64,000 nt of DNA. Origin: Symbiodinium natans (lineage: Eukaryota > Sar > Dinophyceae > Suessiales > Symbiodiniaceae). Made by a program: the position numbers and the translations under genes. The first letter of the stretch is position 1, and every line of letters begins with the position of its first letter. Location: positions 126,001-190,000 of the forward strand of contig CAJNDS010002304.1 in the NCBI GenBank assembly GCA_905221605.1, read 5' to 3'. Positions 40,380 to 51,801 of the stretch are shown here, in pieces. Under the pieces are notes generated by a model. That model made no database searches. It was not told where the DNA came from and was given only the letters and a program-made list of their open reading frames with translations.

Positions 40380-43300
40380 GCTTTAACGGCGACTGATGCA
40401 CATGGACGCATGTCGGTTAGTTCTGTGCTAAGGCAAGACAAGTAGGTCCTATACGTTTCGCGCTCTGCAGGGGCAGTCTACCAGCCAACTTCAGGCAAGC
40501 TTCAAGCAATGCGTTGACGATCTGCACCTGGGCACGTGCAACACTGAAGCTGGTGTCGCTTCACACGAATGCAGGTGCAGGACTGTGCGTTCTTGCTCAA
40601 TGCTCGGCTCGGCTTGCATAATAAGAAAAACCGGCTTCACAACTACAACCTAAGATGGCCACGTTCTCTTTGGCATATGCTGCCGCGGACTTCTTGATGT
40701 CCGTCTCCTGCGCTGCCAGGGAACCCTCATCCTACTAGTCTCAATCGAGCCCTCCTGCTACCAGGCAATGTTCGATTAGGCATTTCAGCTGACAGAAAAT
40801 TGCTTTATCTTTTCCTTCCTGATGCGGTCCTGACACTATAGTCACTGTACGAAGCCGCTACTCTCAGAACCTTTCAGAAGCGCAGAAGGTCGTATCAAGG
40901 CCCTACGAAACCCACCCTGTCATCTTGATATGCACTCCGGTCCGGAACATTCAGCACGAGCCCATCCTGGACCAAAGTCGCGCCATGCGCTGCAGCAAGA
41001 ATCCTACGAATAATACTAAATACTAATCACAATAATAATCATAATAACTTAAAATTCATGATCATAAAAATCATAATCATAATCATAGTCATAATCAGAA
41101 TACAGCATTTATGCAGCACCATCATCTCAGCAAAGTGGCACAATCCAAAATCACGGTGTCGACCTGCGAGTTGACAAGCACGCAGGATCGTGGTAATTCG
41201 GTCAGAAGCATCAGCCGTGGTCCCCTGCCAATTCAATCTTTCCAATCTTCGCAACAAATAGAAACACGGCGCAACCACATGTCGAATTCCTGCATGCATG
41301 ACATCATGCCGTAGGAGGGTTTGCATCAACCTGGAACGATCCAGCTTCTGTGCGGATGAAGGACCTCGCGAAGGTCCCTTGCAGTGGGGTCATCCACGCC
41401 GGGCTTGTCGTGACGAGGACAGAGACCTGGCGCAGATTCCCCTCCTCTGGGCCGGTCCGAAACTAGGTCCCTTGCCGTAGGTCCTTTCATTCAGGGATAT
41501 AAGTTAAGGAAGGAATCTTAGAAGGGATGCTCAATCTTATTCCCCTGTATAGCCCTTAATTATAAATTATGCCTTATATAGTTCCCATATACCTAAGTAG
41601 CCCCAATGTAGCCCCTGAGATCCCTCGTACGGGTACCTCCTTCAGTCCCTTGATTAAGATTCCTACAAGGAGGCCCTGGCCACAGCGCCCGGAATCACTT
41701 GAACAACACAAAACCCCAAGCATCCCAAACCGCGGACTCCACCCTTCTTAAACCCTTTTTCCTAAGCCCTAAACCCTAACCCCTGAATCCTAACCCCTAA
41801 ACCCTAAACCCTAACCCCTTAATCCCAACCCCCAAACCCTAACCCCTAGGCTCTAAACCAGCACAGCCTCGGAGTAGCTCCTCTGGCTCCCGGCCCTCAG
41901 TGGGGCCTCGGAAACTCATGAAGACTTCTGGCATCCTCCCGTAGTTCAAGTGGTGACGGCTGCTGCATCTGCCCCTAGACATGAGCGTGTCCACACCAAC
42001 TCTTCCATAGTTCAGTGTGCCTGCGCATCAAGAGATTCTAGAGTCTATGCCCTAAACCCTAAACCCTAAACCCAAAATATGCTGCATTGTAGAAGCTTCT
42101 TGGCAGAAAGCTGCCTGCTGCTCAGGTGCCCTCTGCCAGGGAGCCCCGAGGTCGTAGAACTCTGTCCTCGGATAGTAAGCTAGTAACTTCCAGAGGGGCG
42201 TCGTGTGCAAACACGCAAAGGCTGATGCAAAGGGAATGCATACGAGGCACGGCTACAGTCGATTTTCGCCAGCCACGAGGAGATGAACTGCACAAGCCGA
42301 TGGATTGCACAGCTTGCACTTGCATGTCTTCGTCAAAAAGGCCACAAGCCATCCAAGAAGCAGCTCACGTATCCCAGTCATGTCTGATGACTGGAAAAGA
42401 GCCGACGACTTAGAGGATTTCTGATGCTGCCGTGCTTTGCTGCAAGTGCACCTCAGCAGCGCGTCGAGCTGACGATCGGCATCGCCTGAAAGCCGGTGTG
42501 ACAGCTGACATGGGCAAAGTACCTCTCTGCCGCACTCCTTATTAAGAAGCTGTAGATGCTCATATTATATATATATATAAGCTGTAGATGCCTATTATAC
42601 ATGTAGAGAGAGAGTTATATATATATACACACACACACACACATATATATATATACATAGACAGTTTCGCCATTGCTGAGCGCAGCACCGTACATAGAGT
42701 GTCTTGCTCCTACACCAAGTGTGGTGCGTCGAGGAACTGGGATCTCCTGCTTTGGGTGAGATGATGCAAAGGGCTCAAGATTGCTCAATATGCCCCCCAC
42801 CACTAAAGAATCAGCGCATGGCTTCGCTACACCAGCCTTGGAGATGCCGCGCAGCTCCGTCTTGTCGAAGTCTGTCAATTGCGTCGAACTCCCTCCGCTG
42901 GGGGGTCCGCCATCCGGTCCGTGAGCCGGAAGATGCGTGGCCTGTACAAGGCAGCTCTATTTTTGCTTCAGATGATCCTTGTGTGATGAGACTGAGTTTG
43001 GAGAGACTATTGCACCTGACTAGATCCACCTCGGAGGCTAGGCTGAAGCCATTGGGGGTGCAAGGCATCTTGAACCGACTTCGCAAAGCATGGCTGTGCA
43101 ACATCCTTGCCTGCAACCTCTTGAGAGAAGTTGCGCTTTTGCAGTTGAATGCTTCAATTTTTCAACAAACCTAACTACGGGACTTCGCTGGGACTCTGCG
43201 ATCCGAACAGGCGCGAATACCTGCGTTGTACCATCATGGGATGGTACCGAGCGCCGACGTTGCGTTCGTCCTGTCCGAGCACTGTCCAAGGTAGCCAGCC

Positions 43301-44990
43301 GATGCCCGAACGACATTGAGGTCTACTCAGTGCTCCGAGCTTCAACTCCGGATGAGTTGCTGGTTGTCTGAAAACGCCGATGGCTACGGAAGACTGCATC
43401 TTGCCGCTTCTTCCTTGACCGATTGTTTTGGCGCAATGTGGAGTTGGACCGCAAGATGCACGGCGTTCGCTGGAGACTGTTCGGCCAACATCTGATGACA
43501 ACACTACCACGAATTTCCGCGATGCGAATATGGTTGCATGTGGTTGCTTGCAGCCACTTAAGGTCTAAGGTCCGAAGGTAAGCCATGCATTGAGAAAGTC
43601 ACGTGCGCAGCAAGCTAGTGGCAAGCAAACTGACGCCATGTGCAGTGCTGTACAAGAAAGCAAACGACTGCGCGTTCGGAGCTAGGAGGGGCTTGCGCTT
43701 CGTTGCCAGATGCTCCTGGTAGTTACATGAGAATCCTGTGTGTGAAACCCGCAGGGCGTTTCAAAAACTGTGCGCTCTCACATCACATCTCTCAACAATG
43801 CACGGTGTTCCCAATCTTCGTTTCTGGCGTCCTGCGACTTCATCTTCGCAAGCGACAAGCAGCAGCTTGCACTGCTTGTTTGCACTGCTTGCTTGCACTG
43901 CTTGCTTGCACTGCTTGCACCGACGCGATGAGGACACCACAAGGCACCGGTACAAGCCTGTGGTTAAGACTCCAAACGGGCATCTCTGAAGTAACAAGGA
44001 GCAAAGCCCTTGTGGTCTTTCTTCGGTGGCAGTCTATGTCTCAGGATCACAGCTGATTGTGCAACCACAATCATGAGCCCCTCCCCGAAACATCAAAGAC
44101 AGGGAAGACCATGGAAGGCGTGAATATACGCGACGTGACCCCCATTGCCTGCAAGCTGTGTCTTCGGCAGAAGGCATGGACCGCCGTGTCCTCGACACCC
44201 TCGAACATCCTTCTCAAGCATGCAAAGGGTTAAACCCTAAACCCTAAACGCTAAACCCTAAACCCTAAACCCTATGTTAGCGCTCCTAAGAGGGGCGTTT
44301 CGGAGTGTAGCTGGGCCGTCACCGCAGTGCCTTTTCCACGTCCTGTCCTCTCCAGATTCTCGGTCGGGTCCAACTCGTAGAGATGGTGCTCGGAATTCTT
44401 TTGGTCATGGAGTATACTGTGGTCGATGTGAAATGGATGCGGCGCCAGGGTCTTTGGCAAGTCTCCCCCATGTGCCTCATCTGTGCTCATATGAAAGTTG
44501 CGCAAAAACAACCACAAGCGCGAGCTGGGCGTGCACATGCGTGCACTCTAACACTCTAAGCTCACGGTTATGGAAGTGCTAGACAGTGCTCTAGATTTCG
44601 GGCGGGATCAACTAAGAATCTAAGAAAGGAGCCCGCGGTGTCGCAATGACTGTCCCCACCAGCTGAAGCTTGACCATGGCGCGCCCCGCGGCCGTGCTGA
44701 TGGGATGCTGCTAGCTTGTGTAGGGTTTTTTTTATGGTTACCTGGTTTGGTCTGCTTCTTGAAGTGCCTCTGTTCTTACGGCATGAGACATGAAGGTATA
44801 GTGGCTTCCCATACATGTCGAAATTGTTGCGGCGTCTCCACCTTGATGCAGTCGAGCCGAGCCATCACGGGAAACATGTCTAAGCAGGACCTTCTTGCGC
44901 AAACTCATTCATGAAAAGTAGCACTTGTCTGTTAGCATCTATTTGGACACCCTCACTCGGTCGGCAGCCGCCCTTCCTTCCTTGCATTCC
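40380..44990. other. gene-poor region with telomere-like tracts
   Basis: No recognised exon. It contains an ATC/ATA simple sequence (41010-41095), a CCCTAAA/CCCTAACCCC array (41746-41862), further tracts (42049-42072 and 44232-44274), a TA/CA microsatellite (42563-42655) and a CTTGCACTGCTTG direct repeat (43865-43918). Several open frames of 90-160 codons occur on both strands without recognisable motifs. Confidence 0.45.
41746..41862. repeat. degenerate CCCTAAA / CCCTAACCCC array
   Basis: About a dozen units with variants CCCTGAATCC, CCCTTAATCCC and CCCCCAAACCC. Confidence 0.9.
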
Positions 44991-44995
44991 TACTT

Positions 44996-45760
44996 CTAAA
45001 GACCAGCAAGTACACGAGATATTTCAGGCAAGGCTAAAGACCATTTCTCTAAGTCCTTGTGAGCTTGCAATACATAGAGCATTGTGGTGCAGAACAGCAC
45101 TTCAAGCTGAGGGCACTCAGCTGCGATGCTTTCTTTTCGTGATCTCGCTGACATAGCGGCGGGATGCGGCGGGGTCACGATCACATCCCTTGTGCTTCTG
45201 GTGCCGTCGCGCTCAACACTGCTCAATCTGGGTATTGAGCGGCGTCTTGCGGTTCACCTTGATCTTCATTTTGTGCTTCAACTTCTCGGATGGATCTGTG
45301 ATGGTCCTGGGAGCACCACTCTCAGCACCAGCAGCGAAAGCCACAAAGGCTTGAAGCCACAAAACCAGAGTCTGCTAGTGATAGTTATGAGCAGCTTTGC
45401 GAGCACAGGGAACGCATATGATCTGGAAAAACACAAAGAGGAAGAAGACTCAGGAGCTCGATGCTTGAACTTTGGTTTATTCTCCAGTGATTCAATACGA
45501 GCTGTCACATGCGAAACAGACTGCTTAGTGCCACGAGTGCGTCCTGAGGCAGCATCTTGCTTTGCACACGGAGGGAACTGCCACACGAACAAACCCCATC
45601 GACCTAAATGGGGCATTCTCCTCCAAACGCTCTTCGAACACCGCCTGGAGCAAGCGGACCAAACCTTCGGCTGTTCCGGACTCGCCTGAGGCCACTTGTG
45701 CTTGCTTGGAAACGATTCGAGCGAGGCCGCTGCCGACTGCGTTGTCTCTAGGAGACACAT
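44996..45760 (-). CDS. exon blocks possibly continuing the Kelch gene
   Basis: Three minus-strand blocks look coding. 45.76-45.56 kb: ARIVSKQAQVASGESGTAEG and RLLQAVFEERLEENAPFRSM. About 45.32-45.23 kb: APRTITDPSEKLKHKMKIKV then NRKTPLNTQIEQC. 45.13-45.00 kb: CPQLEVLFCTTMLYVLQAHK then DLEKWSLALPEISRVLAGL and a stop. They lie directly downstream of the last Kelch-gene block in the same strand, so they may be its C-terminus; the linking junctions are not resolved and no domain is recognised. Confidence 0.4.
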
Positions 45761-45839
45761 GTCAGGCATTCCGTTCGGCTTGGGGCTTCAGAGCCACCAG
45801 CTGAACATGACATGCCCTACTAAATCCATGGACGGGTAA

Positions 45840-48800
45840 GACATGTTATTCTCGCAACGCGCATATCCTGCCAGGGAGCGTTGAAGCATGTGCAGAAGCG
45901 CAGCTGGCATTGACACCACACGGTGGCTGCCCTCGGAGTTGCGCAAGTGCACCTGGACCTGAAACCCCTCGCCTTCATCACCTGAGCTGTCGAAGATTTT
46001 CCCAAAAAAACGCCGCGTGGTCTGTATCTGAAGACCCATGGTGAGCCCCTTTTGTCAGCTTGGCTCATTCACCGGGGCTCACATGGGCTCACACATGTTC
46101 GCAATGCTGGCCGCAGAACTACCTTCGTCAGCCGATGGCTGAGCCCCATCTGCGAGCTGCCCGTCGTCCGGGATCTCGACATCGCGCAAGCGGAACACCA
46201 CGAGGCGTTGCAGTATCCGTGGGCCACGGGGCGTCTGCTGGGCCCCTCCCACGACAATGCCAGCCTGGCCGCACACCAGGACGCAATATAGCTACTAAAC
46301 CCCTCAACCCTCAACCCTAAACCGTATAGCTACTTGTGTGCACAACTTCCGGTGGCCTGTGGAGATCCAGTTTCGAAGGCAGAGTGCGGCAGCTCAGGTG
46401 GCTGGTTGGAGAAGTTCATCTCGTCCCATTCCAAGGTGTGGAGGTTCAGGCGCGCCACGTAGCCCTTTCGGCTCAGCACACTACCATGTCCTGGCAGGCA
46501 AGCAGCAAGCATGGAGTCCCCGAACACAACCAAGACCCCGCTTTGCGGAGTCTTCCCTACGAGGGGCTCGGTGAGTAAGAATTCTTTGATATTCTTTGCC
46601 TATTGAAGATGATCTAATTAACACATCTAATCAAGGGGACCCTCGTTCCCCTAACTCCGAAAAACCTCCATGTCCTCCATGGATGACCAGGTGTCGGCCC
46701 CAACGCGCCACGCCGAAGCGAAGCCGCGGAGCAGGCAAATGGCTGCTGGGACCCTCGCGCCACCTTATTGCATGGAGCTAGTATAGGGGCATGCCATGGT
46801 TTTAATTCAACTGCTTTCTCATATCGCTACAGTATTGCATCTTATGCAATTACTAATTTCGTGTGCTCATTATTCAGTCTTACCAATCTTCTTGTTTTTA
46901 ATCAAGCATTCTCAATTTAAGAAAACTTCCATCCAGGCAATTCTACGCTCTGGTCGAGATTCTTAAATCAGAGGACATGGGTCTCGGTGTGCTTGTCCCA
47001 CATCGTTCTGATCCACGGTATTTTGGAGGTTTGAAGTGTTTAGGGATCCTCCTTAAATGCAAGCAAGCCACTGGAAGGTTGTCAGGTCCAGCTGGTAGCC
47101 GCGCATGTCTGCCAGATTACCTCCTGACATACGGAATAGGTTTCTCAAGAGCATTCAATGTCAATTCTGAGCCATTTCTCTGCCCATTCGCGGAGACACG
47201 TTTTGCCTGACAGTGGCTCACAGTGTTCGTTTGTGCCCCCAAAGGTCACCAGGTAGTCTTTCCCATCCAGCAGCCTCGGCTTGCGACTCTCCATGCAGAA
47301 CCTCAAAACGGTCAGTAGCCAATTTTCCTACCCAAGTCCCGTGTCCTGAAAACAGCTCCAAAAACGCACCGGGACTAAACCCTCCAGAAAGCATCAGTGA
47401 CTCGACCCTTTGGCCCTCAACCCGAAAAAACCCCCAAGTTCTAAAGCCCTGAAAGCCCTAAACCCACGTCAAGCGCCCCAGCCGCGAGGTGTGGCAAACG
47501 GAAGCGTGGAAGGAGCGCCAGTCTGGCGCCGGTCCCCGGGTTCTGGTCGCCTAAAGGGCATTGGGAGAGACTTGCGGACCTTGAGCCCAGGGGTTTGCGC
47601 TCCGTTCGTAGAGGCATGATTACACTTGGCAGGGACTCGGAAGCAGCCACGGCTTTTTTTTTGGTTTTTTCTCGAATGATTCGGTCTGACTCTCTCCGGA
47701 TACGATACTAGCCCCATGGGCAGCAGTGACTGTCATAGTTCTGCATGCCCACATACAAGCTGGCCTCCCAGGTGCAACTCCTGAGATCTAAAACGTACCT
47801 CGGCCCATGGGGGTCCAAACAACTGAAGCACCTTATGTCTTGAGTCAGAGGCGGAGAAAGCTACAGACATGTGCTGCCTGCCCTTATTGCAAGCACTGGC
47901 TTCCAGATTCTAGCAGAGGCGCACGAAGTTGCAGCAGGTCCTATCTTGGATCCGTTCGTATTCGTCATCCGATGTGGGAACGTCGCCTCCAAATACCACA
48001 ACCTGGCCGGCAAACGCCACAACCGCCGCTGGAAAGAAGCATCCTATGTGTAGCTGTTGAAACCGACCTTCTGCCCTCCACAGAAGGAAGCGCAGGTCAA
48101 GTTGTACATGTACTCGGGGATCGTCCCGAAGGCTTGCATCTCGCACCAGCGAATTTGCGTTCCTCGAGTCTGCGCAGAGGGGCGGGGCCCTGCCTCTCCC
48201 ATCCAGCCCAGGAACCAAGAAGCCCTTATTACACCTCAAAGGCCCACAGGCCCTTTAAATCCCGCACAAGCCCCCTGTACAACCTTCTGCTGACGAGGCG
48301 CCCTCTTCCTCCGTTACCTGGAGGAAGACAAGTCTTTGCAGAGCTGGGCGCGGCCTCCCGAGCCTCCGGGAAGGAAGAGCTATAGGGGCCAGGAGAGGGG
48401 GCTTTACGTAGGCGAATTCCTGCTGAAAACAGGTCACCCACCTCCCCCAACCCCCTCCACCCCCCCTTCCGATGCCCAGCCTTGCAGTTCTGGTGTTCGC
48501 ATCATGCCCGCCTAAGACCAGGACGGCGCTCGCGAAGGCCTTCAGCACAAGCGCGATGTATGACTAGGCTGCTGGGATTGGAGCCTGTCAGGTTGTTTAG
48601 CTAGGCTTTCCTTGCCAAGCAACCGATGCGGGCAAGTGCTTGGGCTTGACCACACAGGTGGCGTGTCGCATGCGCTGGAGTGGTTTCAAGGAGTCCTCCA
48701 CACGAGCGGACACGTTCCGCACACAAAGGCTGCACGAAGGGAACGACTTCGTCTTTCGTCCTCCTTCAGGCTGGGACGGCTGATGGTGTTCGTCCGAACA

Positions 48801-49335
48801 TTGAGGACAGTGACGTTGATGAGCTCGTCCGCGGCGACCATGTTTTTCATGCCACCAATCCTTGGCTTCTTGTTGCGTTCCAACATGTCCGGCCTGAGGC
48901 TCAGACTTCCCATTCCTGGTCCTCTCGTTTAGAGATATTGGACACCTCTCATCATGACGAAGATTCTGGATCACCAGCGGCCCCAATGTTTCGGAGGTGT
49001 GCCCGGACAGGCCAAGTAAGTCCTGCCAGCTTCGGGTCGCAAAAACCATGCTGGTCACACGCTGAACCGTCTCCTCAGCAGCATCTGCAAGATTCAGCAG
49101 ACACGGCCAGTCGGTGCACAGCACGCGCAATAGATGCAGAGCCCTGTTGGTGCCTTCTTTGGTGCTGATTCTTGTGTCTCTCGGATGGCTCGTGCAAAAA
49201 AAAAGTCGGTCCTTGGCTTCTGTGGTGGGGGCCGCGTCGGGCTCGGAGAGGGAGCGCAGGAAGCTTCGACGAAGCGTGTGGTCGTAGCAGAAGTCCTGGC
49301 ATGTGCTCTTGCCACACGGAAATGTGACCGTATGG
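45840..49335 (-). CDS. Kelch-repeat (beta-propeller) protein, multi-exon
   Basis: Separate minus-strand exons each carry one Kelch blade signature (hydrophobic strand then GG or FG): 48.55-48.47 kb AFASAVLVLGGHDANTRTAR; 48.02-47.93 kb VVAFAGQVVVFGGDVPTSDD; 47.27-47.22 kb DYLVTFGGTNEHCE; 46.53-46.34 kb MVVFGDSMLAACLPGHG with LNLHTLEWDEM; 46.28-46.08 kb CGQAGIVVGGAQQTPRGPRI with LVVFRLRDVEIP; then 46.04-45.84 kb VQVHLRNSEGSHRVVSMPAA. Upstream, 49.33-48.95 kb reads FPCGKSTCQDFCYDHTLRRS and RVLCTDWPCLLNLADAAEE, a cysteine-containing N-terminal part I cannot name. Kelch propellers bind partner proteins and often serve as substrate adaptors. Exon edges are approximate, and the start codon is not identified. 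Confidence 0.65.
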
Positions 49336-49559
49336 GCTGGGACAGCTCCCGCAAAGGAGTCTGCGTTTAGGGGAGCCAGCCCCTCATCGGGGTGGCAAGT
49401 TCCATGCTGCAGTTACGAGCTCCTCGCATCTCCAGGCAGCTCGGAAAAGACGCTGATAGAAGCGAGCCTTGTCACCTTCCAGAAAGAATGGGCAGGCCCA
49501 AACAATCCACTCCTTCTAATGAACCTCCCATACCCCCCGTTAATCATATTCCAGCAATG

Positions 49560-51550
49560 GATCAACATTGGGTACATAAGGCATGTATAAGGCCCGGCCT
49601 ATTGAGGTCAACTGCGCGGACGACGCCCAGCTGCCCTCGTGAAGGAGTAAGGACGTCTCCCCCAGCAGGAACTGACAAAGTGCCTTTGCTACGGGAGGCT
49701 GAGCTAGAGTCTAGAGGCAGCTCGCAAAGCAGGCTTTTAGGGTATGCTGCACGACAGCACCAGCCATGCCTTCCATAAGTCAACCGAATGCTCCACGCGC
49801 TGGTGTAGCTCGACACAGGTCGCACCCATGTCCTGATTGCATGCAATTCCCCACTAAAAGCAACAGAAGCTGCCAAAGCAGAGGACATGCACGGCGAAAC
49901 GGCGAATGCGGCTCTCCAGCAATGGCCGCGCAGGAAGAAAGCAGCAAATTCGAACCAGCGCGTCTTCGCTGATGACCTGCGCGCACGTAATTCAGGCTTT
50001 TCAAGTGGGAGCCGGATCATGATAACGTGCTACAGATGCAAGTTGTGGCGACCACTTTCGCCACGACCACTTTGCACACGCAAGCAGCCTCCACCAATGC
50101 TCTCCCAAACCCAGCCATGGTGCAATGCTGACAATGCGCAGCGCGGGTGGCGCGGGTGGCGATAAACAAAGAAATTGACATGGTATCGCGAAGCACCATA
50201 GCTAGAGGCATAGCTAGAGGGATGGAATGCGACATCTGCTATGGCATTTGGTGTCCATGCACGGAGTGGCAGCGTGACCGGAGCGAGTCTGGGAATTGAG
50301 CTTCAACTATGTACAACTCTGCTCCACACTTGCAGAGCTTGAGATGCGCACGTTGGGCATAGTTCGGCACGCTTGGCATCCGAAGAGAGCTGCATGAACA
50401 TACTGTTTCATCAGCCTAACACAATATTATGAGAAGGCAGCATTGCGCAGACTGAGGAAAAATCTTTGACTTGTTTTTATTGTATGTACATCTCTCCTGC
50501 TCCATCATTCGACAGGATGTCTTCGACCTGACTGGCATACATTGTCCATCTATGCTGCCGTCTATTGTCTGCAATGCCTGATATCTGAAACGGCACCCTG
50601 CGTCACCCACAGTCTCCATTATTGCATCCTGCTGCACACTGAGCTCCCATCCCTGCGATTTCTCTTCTGCAGATGACATTGAGGCATTCTGCAGGTAGTG
50701 GCGCGCTGCTCTGCTAATTTTTTTGATCGCTGCGAACACATATCACGCCCTTGCCAGCAACAAGCTCTTTTGAGCGCTGTGACTTTGAGGCGTCCTCGCT
50801 TAAACGGGTGTTGAACAGCAGGTTCGGCTACGTGTGCAAAATTGCACAACCAAACCGCGTCGAAAATTGTGAAAATTGTTCGCTCCTAACTACCCGTTGC
50901 CTGTGTCAATTAATGGCCTCATCGGCCCGCCAGCGTCCGAAACCTTGTGGCAGTTTCAAGCAACTCGCGGCGTTGCAGCTCAACATGTTGCCAGCTGGTA
51001 CCTTGCTTGGATTTTGTAGTGGTACCTGACGTAGAACGGGCCGCTTGACAATAGCGACCCGGCTTTGACTCGGCTAGAGAGCGGACTACGTTGCAGGTGG
51101 AGAGGAAGCAGCTCGCTTAACAATGGAAGCTGTGCCAAGCAGCGGCGACATCAACATGTGGAAGAGGCCACGCCAACACGACTTCATGCTCTGAGGAAAT
51201 ATGCCCAATTGCAACCTGACCTGGCAGCTTTCAGGCCGCATTGCAGCCCCACGAACAGGCACGACGCAGTCTGACACACCAAAGCCGAGATCCGCACAAC
51301 AAGTGGGTAAACAAACTCGGGGAGCGCCTCCCCGGCCTCCAAGCATTCCATTGTTTCACAACAAGCACATGGCGAATGTACATTCATGTTGAGCTTCACC
51401 ACTCCCCCTCCCCCCCCCCCACCCCGCCTTTGGCAATGGGAACAGCGTGCCCTGGAAGCCCGGAAGAGTGGACCTCAGCATGAAACGAGCCGCGCTGCAC
51501 TCTGCGCTACACAGAACAATGGAAGCCTCAGCACGCGCTAATTACACAGA
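49560..51550. other. region with unassigned exon-like frames
   Basis: Minus-strand frames with coding-like stretches: about 49.68-49.58 kb GDVLTPSRGQLGVVRAVDLN and 50.72-50.42 kb MSSAEEKSQGWELSVQQDAI then METVGDAGCRFRYQALQTID. No domain is recognised and no splice model is supported. Confidence 0.3.
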
Positions 51551-51694
51551 GCGGGAAGTTGCGACACGCGTGCAGAGACATTGCTTGATACGGTGGGCCT
51601 GAGCAACGCCTCTCAAGCATGCCCGCTGGAGACACGAGTGGTAACAGGAAGCAGCCGAAAATGCTTTGCACAAGTTCAAACTGCAACTAAGCGC

Positions 51695-51711
51695 GCGCAC
51701 GCACACCCACA

Positions 51712-51752
<41 letters not shown>
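51695..51752. repeat. CA dinucleotide microsatellite
   Basis: CACACCC units leading into about 16 CA repeats, just 3' of the ALDH stop codon on the coding strand. Confidence 0.95.
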
Positions 51753-51801
51753 CCACAGGCACGCGGCTGCATTCCATTCGAAATGCGTAGGTCACAGCAC
51801 A

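Noticed and set aside
42704-43371. overlapping plus- and minus-strand frames of 90-156 codons
   Set aside because: Neither strand shows a family motif or convincing exon borders; too weak to annotate.
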